64,000 nt of DNA from Metallyticus violacea (lineage: Eukaryota; Arthropoda; Insecta; Mantodea; Metallyticidae), in the NCBI GenBank assembly GCA_030762175.1, contig CM060838.1:23492001-23556000 (forward strand). Reading direction: 5' to 3'. The translations under genes and the position numbers were made by a program. This document shows positions 47,810 through 58,580 of this stretch, piece by piece (the stretch's first letter is position 1; the number at the start of each line of letters is the position of its first letter). The notes below the pieces were generated by a model, which did not search any database, had not been told where the DNA came from, and saw only the letters and a list, made by a program, of their open reading frames with translations.

Positions 47810-48560
47810 TGAGCAATGGAAGTAGTTTTTTCACGAATGTTATTTTTCAGTTCATGTAATGTGTGTGGATTTGCCTTGTACGTCGCAGGGCGTTATATTT
47901 GGGGACCGAAGGGACCATACGTTGTTAGTTATGACTCTCGTCGAACATTTCATGAATTGCATACAAAGATACAAGGACTATGTGCATTCCTGCACAGTTA
48001 ATTCACGGAAAAGGGTTGCAAAATACTTACATATTTATCACCATTAATTGTCTTTTCGGAAAAAAAATAGAACCTATTATTCTCTCATTGCTAATAGCGT
48101 ACCACACTCCTATTTTTGATCATGCAGTGGTTCCTCGTGAAATAGGTTAGGTTTTTCTGAACTCCAGTATCGTTGCGAATGAACACACCCACTTAGGTGG
48201 AATCAGGGTCAATTTCTCCGTCGTGCACACTATCCAAAACCCATTCACAAAATCTACTTCTGGATGCAGGGTCACCCGATTTAAGTTCTTGCACTACAGT
48301 AATTGTACAGGTTTTTAACTTGAGCAGTTAGAATAGAGGAACAGGAAATTCCAGTTTGCTTAGAGAGCCTGGAAGGAGGAACTTTCCAAAATGTTTCTTC
48401 TATGAGTACTGTACGTGGCTGTGTACGCTTTTTGTCAAGAATAATTCTCGTTTCATGAAATTTATTTACCAATCTGTGAATAGAACTTTGACTAGGAGAT
48501 TTAATATCAGGGAATATCTCTTGAAACAACCCTTACATCAGGAGCTGAAAATAAATAATC
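47810..48560 (-). pseudogene. DUF4817-type transposase relic, nearly whole
   Basis: Reading down the minus strand, FQEIFPDIKSPSQSSIHRLV, NKFHETRIILDKKRTQPRT and SRLSKQTGISCSSI form the DUF4817-type DNA-binding region. VQELKSGDPASRSRFCEWVL, DSVHDGEIDPDST and RYWSSEKPNLFHEEPLHDQ form the start of the catalytic region, but the SDEAWFHL block around the first catalytic Asp is damaged. Next come ERIIGSIFF, then SLYAIHEMFDE. Near 47,880, NPHTLHELKNNIREK-like residues mark the C-terminal region. Several frameshifts and stops, and the QDGAxxH and SPDLxPxDF blocks with the second and third acidic residues are unreadable. Confidence 0.8.
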
Positions 48561-48767
48561 TTTCTGGAATAATATATGAATATGACTAGATACTTTGATC
48601 CTGCAAATACCATAAAATATCCATCCTTAGAAGTAGCAAATTCATTTTAGATATGTATCGTTTTACTGATGACGGCATGCCATTGAAATTGTTAAATGTT
48701 AATAACATATCTTTATAATATTTTCGAGTACTGACAGAAATTAACAATTTAGAATAGCTGGCATAAT

Positions 48768-50008
48768 TTTCTAGGTATGATAAAGACAAAAACTATATTT
48801 CACTTTTCAATATATTTATCCTTTATTGCAATACACTTTTCACAACTTTGAATTAAAATTTCAGCCCCCCCCCGCCAATATTCAGAAGTCTTGTCTGCAC
48901 AATGGGCAAAAACAGCATCCATCACTTCTTCGTCACACTTAAATTTCCTTACTCGAAGGTCCTTCTTGAGTTTTGAGAAATAGTCACTGGGAGATAGATC
49001 TGGGCTGTAGGGTGGATGACCGATCTCCTTGAAGCCACCTTTCTTAACACCTTCTTTTGCAACAAGTGTTGTGTGCACAGGCACGTCGTTGTGAAGAAGG
49101 CACACAATACCATGCAGCTTTCCTCGCCTTTTCTCTTTGGTGTAAGCACATAGTCTATGCAGTAAGCCAGCATAGTACTCCCCATTTACTGTGGTGTTCC
49201 TCTCCTTGAAGTCAATGAAGAGTATTCCTTCACAGTCCCAAAAGATTGTGGCTATGATGTTCTTGGTTGACTGAGTGACCTTGGTCATTAGAGGCGGTGC
49301 TGCGCTAGGTTTACGCCACTCCAATGATTCCATCTCTTTTGGTCAGGAATCATAATAGAGGACCATAGTTTCATCTCCTGTAACAGTGGACGGTTTGCAT
49401 AACTCTCTCTCTCGTTGTCACGGCAGAGCTCCAATGACAACAGTTGCTCGTTGCTACTTTTGGACCGAGGAAAGAAGTCTAGGCAACCATCTTGCATTAA
49501 CCTTATTCGTGTTTAAATATTCATGAATAATTCGAAGGATTGTTGTTTTAAAAAGGCCCAACCTTGCTGCTATTTCTTTAAATTTGAGCCGCCGGTCTTC
49601 CATAGTTTCTCCTTCCACAAGAGCAATGTTTTCAGGAGTGAGCACTGTCAAGGGCTGACCTGCAAGCTCTTCGTCCTCAATGCTTTCTCGACGCATTCGA
49701 AAAAAGTTGGCCTATTCTTTTACGGTAGAATACGAGGGGAATGTTTTCCCGTATACACCATCCAATCGCTGTTTAATTTCATTTGGAGTAAGTTCTTCTT
49801 TTGTGAAGAACTTAATAACAGCTCGAAACTCCATTTTGAGCATGTCATGCTCTTCTTTCTACTCACAGCCTTCTTTATGCAACTATATCTGAACAATGAA
49901 CACAGTAGAACGGAAGTTACAGCTGCAATTATTTACTTACCAGATAAGGTATGACACCAAATAAGGATTTTGTGAAGGCGAAGCCGGAAACTTATGAACC
50001 TACCCTCG
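48768..50008 (-). mobile_element. mariner element with one clear terminal repeat
   Basis: The right end is well marked. Read on the minus strand from 50,008, CGAGGGTAGGTTCATAAG is followed by untranslated sequence and then the transposase start. The same end occurs in the 58-kb fragment (CGAGGGTAGGTCCGTAAG at 58,143), which confirms it. TA lies just outside at 50,009-50,010. The left end is less certain: CTAGGTATGATAAAG near 48,770 could be a diverged inverted copy (TAGGT then ATAAG). Length of about 1.24 kb suits mariner. Confidence 0.75.
48803..49843 (-). pseudogene. mariner transposase pseudogene
   Basis: The minus-strand frame begins MLKMEFRAVIKFFTKEEL at 49,843, continues IKQRLDGVYG and SIEDEELAGQPLTVLTPENI, then RLKFKEIAARLGLFKTTILR and YLNTNKVNARWLPRLLSS, the paired helix-turn-helix and linker. 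A frameshift follows. TVTGDETMVLYYDS holds the first catalytic Asp, but a TGA comes straight after. ESLEWRKP resumes in the same frame. The second catalytic block reads LLHNDVPVHTT where LLHDNxxxHT is usual, so Asp and Asn are exchanged. PPYSPDLSPSDYF holds the third Asp. At least two stops and one frameshift make it non-functional. Confidence 0.88.
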
Positions 50009-50010
50009 TA

Positions 50011-50354
50011 TGTCCTAAACTTTGAAAGAGAGTGTATTTTATTATCTATTTTATTTGTTTCATTTAATAATAACGAGATCATCATAAAATTTTATCATAA
50101 TGGTCAGCGTCATGTAAGGTATTCCCTATAGCATGATTTTTCTCAGGCGTGTAACATATTTTTTTCCTCTTTTTATGCGGTTGAGCTAGTCACTTTTCGT
50201 TCTTCATGCTCTTATTTATCTTTTCATTCCATATTATGTTGCATTTCTTCTTCTATTACTTCCGGATGATGCCATGTTGAAAAAAGATGAAAGTTTAGTA
50301 ACATCGTGTGAAAGTTATTTGGTTTAACTTATAAGTAAACAGTAGCCATATTAA
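50011..50354. other. unassigned AT-rich DNA
   Basis: Nothing was recognised. Confidence 0.45.
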
Positions 50355-50500
50355 AGCTCATGTCCATATATATAGCGTTCGTGCTTCGTACGCGGTGGGC
50401 CCGGCTTCGATTATCGATTGGGTCATTTTCCCGCACGTCATAAGATGAATATCTAGGAAACTTAGTACCCGAGCTCATTCCATCGAATTATCATCTATCA
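50355..50500 (+). mobile_element. possible degraded tRNA-derived SINE
   Basis: TAGCGTTCGTGCTTCGTACG followed by GTGGGCCCGGCTTCGATTAT has the order and spacing of a box A region, anticodon arm and box B (GGTTCGATTCC-like), and ATTGGGTCATTTTCCC could start a SINE body. It ends near CCGAGCTCATT, a word also present in SINE-B. The boxes are imperfect and only one copy was seen. Confidence 0.35.
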
Positions 50501-50940
50501 TCTTTCTGGCAGCTACATTTATAATAAGGTAGCCGCGCTTTCCAGGAGCCCCAACTTCAGAAGTCAGCTACACCCTCGTTTGAGAATAACAGCAAAATTG
50601 GCACAAAAGGTCTTTCTTAAAAAATAATATAATTATTGCTCAAGTACTAATAACTTTAAAATCAATTTCAGTTACACGCTACTTCCTAACCTTTAAATTT
50701 GAAAGACAACGCTTCACTATGGTGATTATCCAGGGTTTTCGACTGCTAGCTTTCAGACATATTACGCATATATTAACGCACACAAAAGTGAAATAAAACA
50801 AAAAAAAGGAAAAATAGAACGTTTCCTAGACACTATTATATACATTTCCAAAAATATTCCAAAACAAATTATTGTTTTCAAAACAAAACACTTACTTCAT
50901 ATAAACATTTACGTCATAAGCATTAGCAATAATGATATCT
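50501..50940. other. unassigned DNA
   Basis: Nothing was recognised. Confidence 0.4.
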
Positions 50941-51180
50941 CACAATGAATGCTCTGTTGTTGCTACCTCTGAGAGCTTATTCTGTTTTTCATTTGGCAGC
51001 TGTTGCGGCGCGCGCACACACGCACGCGACCTGCCATGACGTCATCATGGCGTACGGAAATAAGCCGACATGCACGCTGTCAGTCAGGGCATCCCATTTA
51101 CATACGCTATTGCTTTCTCTCCGTGGAGTAGGGTCAAGGTCGCAGCTAGAACTCTTTAAAGTTCGTCCAGAAATGGATTA
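50941..51180 (+). promoter_or_regulatory. CpG-rich patch with a perfect CRE palindrome
   Basis: A local GC- and CpG-rich island contains GCGGCGCGCGC and, at 51,037-51,044, the perfect cAMP-response palindrome TGACGTCA, with ATGGCG starting a few bases on. An alternating purine-pyrimidine stretch (GCGCGCGCACACACGCACGCG) lies just upstream. A 78-codon plus-strand frame crosses it without a recognisable domain. A promoter or first exon is possible but no TATA box, initiator or splice site is convincing. Confidence 0.3.
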
Positions 51181-51323
51181 AAGTTTTTACATCGATCTTT
51201 TTAACCGGCTAGCTTTGCATCCGGATATGTGCTGATATATGCTCTCAAGGACAGAGGATACTGCAAATGTTACACTACTTTAAGAACAATACAATTAACA
51301 TAAAACGTATTAAGTCTATGTCT

Positions 51324-51361
<38 letters not shown>

Positions 51362-51755
51362 TACATTTGCAGAGTCCTGCTGCTAGCGCTGTCAAGCAAT
51401 GTTTACGCCCTAAGCACTACTTTGAGAAACAACATGAAGTAAGGAATTTCCCTCTCGCTCTCAGATTATTACAAAAGAAATTTACAGAGGTTACCAAAAT
51501 ATAAATGATATCTCAATTAAGGTGGCAAAACGTGAAAATAAATGTATTACATTTCGAGTTTTAGTACGTGAACATTTATTTATTTATTTTCGTTATTTTC
51601 CAGTTACAATTTATATATATACTATTAATTTAAATGCTGTTTAAAAGAGTTATTTCTGCGAAAAGTATATAAATTTGGTTTTGTATTTTTATTTGTCTTT
51701 TTCTTCTGAGCTATTCAGAATTAAAGTTGACCTCAACAATTAATTTTACGTTCAA

Positions 51756-51789
<34 letters not shown>

Positions 51790-52449
51790 GCCTATGCAAT
51801 TCACAAATAATAATCTAATCATTGCAAATATGATACTTCATAAGTTTGAGAATTTAGAAATCTGAATTGCAGAAGATAATTTTTCATATATGTTCTTTAA
51901 CTACAGTCTTTATGCAGTGTATTTTTTTTAAACTTTCTAAATAGAGGGAATATATCCATAGCATATTTCCTCAACTGTGGGCAAGATGCAGATGAATAAA
52001 CGTTAAAAATAACACATATTTTTTAAAAAGTGCCCGGGCTTATTACTGCTACCAATATGCGCTGTTATTAAAAACATTTTTCCTTAATTTCAACACTTTT
52101 CTAGGCCATTATAGGTATTGTAATTACCAGAGTTAGGATATTTAGGTTTTAAGCTATATAGCTAGTTAAAACAACTCTTTGAAGATTTAGATGTTTAATA
52201 AAAAGTGCTCGTATATTACAGAAGTATATAAATAAATACAATCAATTATAAAACGTTGTCGTACATTTTTGTTTCACGAAAGCTAGTCAATAAAACTGAG
52301 GATTATTCTTTTCTCATCATACAGTGGAGAAATGGTAGTGAAACAATGTTTCACGAAAACAATCAGCATGCGTTTTAGTATAGGACGCCAGCAAAGAACG
52401 AGTGTTTGCCAGTAGGCTGTGTAAAATGGAGTCGCTTCATAACGAAAAG
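51181..52449. other. unassigned AT-rich DNA with two AAT microsatellites
   Basis: AAT runs lie at about 51,326-51,360 and 51,757-51,788. No gene or transposon was recognised. Confidence 0.5.
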
Positions 52450-53105
52450 TACCTGCTCTGAAATTTTGCTTCCGTCTGCTGATATACTGTATGGAAGCGT
52501 ACGCAACGTTACAGCAAGCATATGGCGATGATGTTCTACTGCAATTAACCGCACTACACTGTTTCAACCACAAAGCAAGGCGGTCTATATGCTCCAACCA
52601 CTGCAGTGAAAGAAACTATGATTAACAAAGCTGCCTTCGTTGTTCGGGAAGATTGATGAATAACAGCAGATGTACTGATAGACGTGTTACAGATTTCCTA
52701 TGGTAGTGTGTTCACCATTTTGCACGATCGCTTATACATGAGATGCATCTCTGCCAGATTATTGTCGAGATTGCTGAGCCTGAACAGCAGATGGTGTGAG
52801 AGGAACTTCAGTTGAGCATGGCGAGGCATACCTAAAGTCCACCATTACAGGTAATGAGGCTTGGCTTCACCATTATGATCCCGAAAGCAAACGGGCGAGT
52901 TCAGTCTGGAAATCACCTGGTTCTCCGACACCAAAGAAGGCCAAGGTTGTTCGTTCGGCAGGAAAGATTATGATGATTTCGTTCTTCGACTGTCGTGAAA
53001 TGGTTCATCAACATGAAGTCCTCCCCACTAACAATGGTTAATTGGGAGTATTGCAAGACGTTTTGAGTCTTCTGGCCGAACACATCCGACAAAAACATCC
53101 TGACC
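52450..53105 (+). pseudogene. mariner transposase relic with Asn at the first catalytic site
   Basis: The plus strand reads KFCFRLLIYCMEAYATLQQA and YGDD (the N-terminal KLGKxxxETxxMLxxAYGDD block). In other frames it continues with FVVREDW, ITADVLIDVLQISYGSVFTI and LHDRLYMRCISARLLSRLLS, the helix-turn-helix and ARW-PRLL linker. STITGNEAWLHHYDPESKRA aligns to TGDExWxHHYDPExK, with Asn replacing the first catalytic Asp. VWKSPGSPTPKKAKVVRSAG and ISFFDCREMVHQHEVLP follow. A stop comes at LPTNNG, then LGVLQDVLSLLAEHIRQKHP, after which similarity ends. The second and third catalytic blocks are absent. No terminal repeats were found. Confidence 0.85.
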
Positions 53106-53785
53106 ATCATGTTGGTTGCCAACATTTGGAAACATTTAACTGTTAATATATTTATTACCAAAATAACAACGCAAAATTTGTGTTCGAAGAAAAAGTCAGT
53201 AGAACGTTGAAACCTTTGGTCCGTCACTGTAGAGACTCGTAGTTAGGCACCAAAAAACACGAAGCGGTTTTTGTGGTTTCATACATGGTTAATCGCTTTG
53301 GACTCGGATGACATTCAATGAAGACTGGTCCTGCTGTTTTATGCGTTGATTTACAAGGGAGGAGGATAGAAGAGTGAAGGCAAATTGAGTACAGATGAAA
53401 TCTAGACTATTTGATGTTTATTACTGGTGCGTTGCTCTCGGCTAAGCTTCTCGACACATCTGCCCAGATCGCTGAGCTCTTGGCGTTGCCGAAACGCGAA
53501 CTGCATCTGAGATATGAGAACGCAGCGTTTGGCCTGATCTGAAGTTGGTATCTGTGTCTGATCTAATGAGTTTATACAAAAGTTTGTACGTTCTATCTTT
53601 TACAGAAACTGAGTAATTATTCAGTCTTCAGATAATTTTAACTACAGATTATGCCGATCTTCAGCGGTAATGTGCTAATGTTGTTTTGCGCATTTAAAGT
53701 TTATTGCCTTTCATATATATTTTCATTTATAATTTATTTTCAGATCTGTGTGCTTTCAGACCTTCCTCTTCCAAGATTTTTTTTT
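53106..53785. other. unassigned DNA
   Basis: Sequence beyond the mariner truncation. No gene or element was recognised. Confidence 0.45.
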
Positions 53786-54078
53786 GTTTATTTAAGGACG
53801 CTCTTTAACATCTTAGATAATCAGCGTCCCATTCTATTCAGGACGTGAAACGGCCTATAAATTTTGCTGAGAGATCTTTTTTTTTGGGGGGGGGTGCCTT
53901 GAGGTTTTTTTTCGAGCCATAAATGTGCGACATGGAATCCACGGCTTTACTTCCCTTCCGACGGAAGCCATACTTATGATTTTTACGCCCAAAAAATAAA
54001 TCGGTCCTGGCCGGGATCGAAACCGCGATCTTGGGTTTAGAAGGCAAGTATGGTTACCACTACACCACCAGGACCGAC
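53786..54078 (-). mobile_element. SINE-A copy 8, near full length
   Basis: Minus-strand SINE-A with an intact box A (complement of TGGTGTAGTGG) and a nearly intact box B (complement of GGTTTCGATCCC). GTCGGTCCTGG starts the head at 54,078. The body is present to CGTCCTTAAATAAAC at about 53,787. It differs from others by a T/G homopolymer expansion near 53,877-53,893. The short match TCCAAG on both sides might be a remnant of a target duplication. Confidence 0.93.
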
Positions 54079-54909
54079 GAATATCCAAGGTATGATATTT
54101 GGTTCTCTCAGAAATATATAGTACAGTTTCACATATAAAGTGATCTTTATCTAATCTAGTTCCCTTTTGAAGGCATACGTTTCTGATTATCTGTCACTTA
54201 AATGTGTATCGAGATTGAATATAAATACGTCAATCATCTCTCTTTATGAGTAACCGCAATGCTTAAACAGTCCTTTGTTACCTGTTTCTTTGGTAACAAT
54301 TATTTATTCCTACTCATGTTGAAGTACAAAGTTTTAACATCAATGTTAAAATGTTGTTAACATATAAAAGGATAAAATTTGGCAATTGTATACACAATTT
54401 ATGTGCGATATGGCACCGAACATTTTTCTGTTGGAGCACATGGAAAACTTTCGCACATTTGAAATATTGGATATGTGTTATCCAAGATTATATAGTAGAA
54501 ACTTACAAAATAATTCGAAAATATGTTATGGGTATCAAAAGAAAATTTTATCGATAAGTGTTAAATCCGAAGGACAATAATATGATTAAAATAATTTGGC
54601 TACATGCCTTAACGCTGAAAAATTAAGGACAAATAATATTCTATATATGGAAAAAGGTTTAATGTTTCTTCGCTTTTACGATGGATCATATACCTACTCA
54701 ATTATAACTCTTATGTTAATTATGTGTGCTTTATTTGCAGATCCAATGTAATCATAAGGTTATGCTTTGGAGGAGAGGAGGGAAGCCTTAGTTGTTATGG
54801 AAAGTTGCAGTATTTAAAATCTAAATCTAAATGTTCCTAAATCTTGTGTAATAAAATAAACAATTTCTCTACCAGTAAGAAATGCAGAAAAATACTTTCA
54901 TTTTCCTTG
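54079..54909. other. unassigned AT-rich DNA
   Basis: Nothing was recognised. Confidence 0.45.
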
Positions 54910-55445
54910 TTAGACTTTCCCCTCCTCCTCCTCCTCCGCCTCCTCCGCCTCCTCCTCCTCCTCCTCCTCCTCCTCCTCCGCCTCCTCCTTCTCCATTTTC
55001 TTTTTCTTCATCATCTTATTCATCATCTTCTTCTTCTTCTTCTTCAGCATCATCATCTTCTTCACATTCTTCTTCACCTTTTTCTTCATCATCTTCTGCT
55101 CCACATTCTTCTTTTTCGTCCTTTTCTTCATCTTCTTCACCATCTTCTTCTTCTTCATCATCATCTCCTTCATTTTCTTTTTCATTATCATCTTCTTCAT
55201 AATCTTCATTTTCATCATTTTCTTCTTCTCCATATTCTTCATCTTTATCTTCTTCTTCTTCTTCATCGTCATCATCATCATCTTCTTCTTCTTTTCCTCC
55301 TCCTCCTCCTCCTCCTCCTCCTCCATATTCTTCTTCATTTTCTTCATCTTCATCATATTCTTCTTCATATTCTTCATCTTATTTTTCACCTTCTTCTTCT
55401 TCTTCATCATCATCTTCTCCATATTCTTCTTCTTCTTCTTCTTTC
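54910..55445. repeat. ~530-bp polypyrimidine tract (TCC/TTC/TCA)n
   Basis: On the plus strand almost every base is C or T, with A in some TCA units. It begins as a nearly pure TCC run and continues as TTC with scattered TCA and CAT, showing blurred longer periods such as TTCTTCATATTCTTCATC. Long Leu/His, Ser/Pro and Lys/Met/Glu frames here are produced by the repeat and are not genes. Such tracts can form triplex DNA and mutate by slippage. Confidence 0.97.
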
Positions 55446-55837
55446 CTACTATACTGTGGGTTCAGATACTCCAGTTTTCGGCATTGCAGTACTACTGCAG
55501 GTTTCTGCTTCGTTCATTTAAGATTTCATGACTGCTCTTCATTGCGTCCTTAGGAAGTGTTGCTCACAGAGAATACAAGTGCAGGGCGCATCTGGAGCAC
55601 ATGATTCTGTGTTATTCATGAAATCTGCTAAGCCGTCATCTGGCTGAGCGCCAGATGTCTATGCAACCCGGCACGCACAAACAAGGTCACGAGATTGATT
55701 CACATCCCCTCTGCTTGGCCATGCTTTCAGCAGAAGGTACCGGGCCTTAAGCACATTTGCTATCTTTAAATGTGTATCACTGGCTAAACTTATGTTATAG
55801 AAAGATCGCTTGTAAGTTGATTGCTTTCGAACATCCG
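55446..55837. other. unassigned DNA with a small hairpin
   Basis: CATCTGGCTGAGCGCCAGATG at about 55,638-55,658 is a short stem-loop. No gene was recognised. Confidence 0.4.
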
Positions 55838-56092
55838 TTGACAGCGGTTATAGTCGATAATGCACAGATTCGTAAGCGAGAGATCTGGAGTTCGATTCCC
55901 GCCAGGGCCATCCTTCCTGACCGAGGTTTCCTTCAAGTTTCCCTCAGTCCTCATAAATGACAAATGCGCCCTAAACTTAGGCTTGGAACGCTTCCTTCCC
56001 TTAAAAGAAATTCTTTCCCAATTTATCATTTCATCTCATGTATCATCAGTGCCCACCTCAGTAGTAAAAACGGGCGTTAAACACTATTAAAA
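55838..56092 (+). mobile_element. SINE-S copy 3, damaged head
   Basis: The box A half of the head is degraded, but GATTCGTAAGCGAGAGATCT and box B GAGTTCGATTCCCG are clear. They are followed by GTTTCCCTCAGTCCTCATAA, CCCTAAACTTAGGCTTGGAA, TTTCATCTCATGTATCATCA and the end GTAAAAACGGGCGTTAAACA. The GCCTGTGGTGC word present in other copies is deleted. Confidence 0.9.
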
Positions 56093-56799
56093 TGTCATTG
56101 ATTGACGACGAGTAATTGTGCATAGGCAGATCTGAAGCTAATGCCGGTGAAAATGATTATTTTGTGACAATATAATATACAGATTATGCTCTATATGTTA
56201 TACCTATTTAGTATTAGAAAATAAAAACTTTATGAAATTACAGTTTTGATGCTTTAATTCACTGATATACATGTTGCAATTTAAATTAAACGTTGTAACA
56301 TTTTCTCCCATATTAAGTTGTTACGTCTTATTTAATCCTTTGCTTTTTGTAGGATGTTGGGTGAACAAAAAATTATTTTAATTTTCAGATAACCTCTTCA
56401 CGGCGTTGCTCCCTTGGCAACCTTAGCCTTAAAGGGAGATAAGATGGAATGGGATGTTCTCAAAATTGTCTTGAAGCCACAGTTTTCTGAAGATGGGGAA
56501 AAAAGGACTACTTTACGAAAAAAGTCCCAGATTAAAAATTTTAGGCAATGGAAATAAAATTATTAATTTTACAAGATTAATGAAGTAACTTGAATGCAAA
56601 TGTTGGGAAAATGTGGCGAAAAAAAACCAGTCATAACTCCTGCAATAAGGCACATAGAGATTTTGAACTACATGGGCACACTTTAGGGGGTGATTCCTGA
56701 CAGAAAAATTAGCAAAAATGTTCATATGAACATATATCTGCATAGTGATTACATAATTGAGAAACATTACATTACATTTTGCACGACACTGTGCAATTC
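56093..56799. other. unassigned AT-rich DNA
   Basis: Nothing recognisable. The right end may contain decayed 3' sequence of the following transposase relic. Confidence 0.4.
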
Positions 56800-57548
56800 A
56801 TTTCTGAAAACTTTTAGAGTAGATCTTTTAAATGTCCCATGGGCCTCGTTGCACGCCAACTGCTGGTGGGCCATGCAACAGGAACTCCTCTTCCAATCCA
56901 TCTGCTGGGTGAGATACGGAAGAATGCTGAAACACCATTATGTTGTGCAGTCAATGGCAAAATCTCCTATGGCGTTTCCAATACTATTGCATTAAGACAC
57001 TAGAAGACTGGGGGATCCAAGTGGGTGATTACTGAGAATTTCAGTCGTAACATTGATGCCAAATCGTTGCTAATGTTGAGCTTCAATATTTCCATAGGAA
57101 TTCTGAAGAATTCTCTTATGATTGATAGGTAGGTTGATGATGCTATCTCTTCCAGTTTATGAAAAGGAACAGAAATCCCACAATGGTAGTGCCCGCATAT
57201 CCAGCGATAAAACCTTTCTAGTGGATAAAAATCCGCCTATGATATCACTGCACATTTTACAGGCGACATGGATACTAATGATTCAGCACAGTCGCTTGGA
57301 TTACTTCATGCTGAAGGGTCATTTGCCTGAAGCTTCTACTGCAATTATTCTCGCATTGTTCCAGGTGTACAAACATGACACCTTTCGTATTCATCTCTTC
57401 CACCAAGAAACCTCAACTCACCCAAACGACGAAGTACTAAAACAAAAGTTTTACGATCCGGTCGCTGTCTTTCAGGATGGGTTTCCCGACCAGTTTTGTT
57501 CGCTGTGAAACCATCTTTGTTCATTCCTGATATGAATAATTGGGCCAT
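56800..57548 (-). pseudogene. DUF4817-type transposase relic, rearranged
   Basis: The minus strand from 57,548 reads GRETHPERQRPDRKTFVLVL and RRLGELRFLGG, matching the DUF4817 DNA-binding block (ERFPxRxxPxRxTFxxxxxRLxETGSF). The middle is only faintly readable. Near 56,870-56,910, SPSRWIGRGVPVAWPTSS matches the RWIGRGGPxxWPxRSPDLTPLDF block, but the SPDLTPLDF part with the last catalytic Asp is gone, and MGHLKDLL follows after a deletion. Stops and frameshifts throughout. The subfamily, judged by the RWIGRGGP block, differs from the 47.8-kb relic. Confidence 0.72.
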
Positions 57549-58142
57549 TTTAACAGAACTTCACAGCACGTTCCACTCAGGAGCAGATCTGCACAGAGAA
57601 GAAGCGTAAACGAAGGACTAACCTCTTGAAGAACAGTATTGCCGTCTATTATGCAGCACACACATTGACGAACACCAGTTGCAGCTGTTGAGGAGAACAA
57701 TATATCAGAAGACGATCTGAGGAAACTTTCAAGGAGTACTAAAGAGATGATCCGGGAAGCAAGGGATAGAAAAAATTCACATTGCAGAGAAAACAAGTGA
57801 AAGAGGCGTGACACGGTGAAGAATGAATGGTTTCCATTGGGAATGGAAGCTGCTGGAATGACAAAGAAATAAATGTGCGTGAATCCAATTGAATCTATGG
57901 GGATTTTTTTAAGAATAAGATAAAGTGACGCAACGGATAATCAATGCAACTCTTATCTATGCCGCAGAACGAAAGTCAAAATGTGTAAAATTGCAATAGG
58001 GAGTATGCTTAGAAGAATTTCCATCCTATTAAAGGATAAGGGGGTCACACTAAACACCAGAGGGACGAAATAAAAAGTACTTATACGGCTGTTATTTATT
58101 GTAAACATAAAGTAACAATAACATGAACGTTACTATAAAATG
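57549..58142. other. unassigned DNA
   Basis: More base-balanced than most of the window, but no domain, RNA or repeat was recognised. Confidence 0.4.
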
Positions 58143-58580
58143 CGAGGGTAGGTCCGTAAGTTTCCTGCCTCGCCGATAAGCATTATCGCCTTCACAAAAC
58201 CATTATTTGGTGTCATACCTTATCTGTTAAGTAAATAACTGCAGCTGTAACTTCCTCTCTACTGTGTTCATTGTTCAGATATAGTTGCTTAAAGAAGGCT
58301 ATGTGCAGAAGATTGTGACATGTTCAAAATGGAATATTGAGCTGTTATTAAGTTCTTCACAAAAGAAGGGACTTTCTCATATGAAATTAAACAGCGATTG
58401 AACGGTGTATATGGGGCGGCATCCCCCTCATATTCTACCGTAAAAGATTGAGCCAAACGTTTTCCATTGGGTCGAGAAAGCATTGAAGACGAAGAGCGTG
58501 CAGGTCGGCCCTTGGAGGTGCTCATTTCTAAAAACATTGCTCTTGTGTCAGGAGAAATTATGGAAGACCGGCGGCTCAAA
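58143..58580 (+). pseudogene. truncated mariner: terminal repeat plus N-terminal transposase
   Basis: It starts with the terminal repeat CGAGGGTAGGTCCGTAAG and an untranslated leader nearly identical to the 50-kb element, then KMEYxAVIKFFTKEG, IKQRLNGVYGAASPSYSTVK, PLGRESIEDEERAGRPLEVL and NIALVSGEIMEDRRLK. After RRLK, at about 58,580, similarity stops and GC-richer unrelated sequence begins. A stop after STVKD interrupts the frame. About 13 extra bases (GATAAGCATTATC) lie in the leader relative to the other copy. Confidence 0.82.

Noticed and set aside
49523..49954. 143-codon plus-strand open frame
   Set aside because: It is antisense to the N-terminal half of the mariner transposase pseudogene.
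54005..54078. possible tRNA-Arg or tRNA-Gly gene on the minus strand
   Set aside because: The same head occurs in eight SINE-A copies with a common body; the acceptor arm does not pair.
54844..55521. 225-codon Leu/His-rich frame, and Ser/Pro and Lys/Met/Glu frames on the same tract
   Set aside because: All are generated by the polypyrimidine microsatellite and carry no domain.
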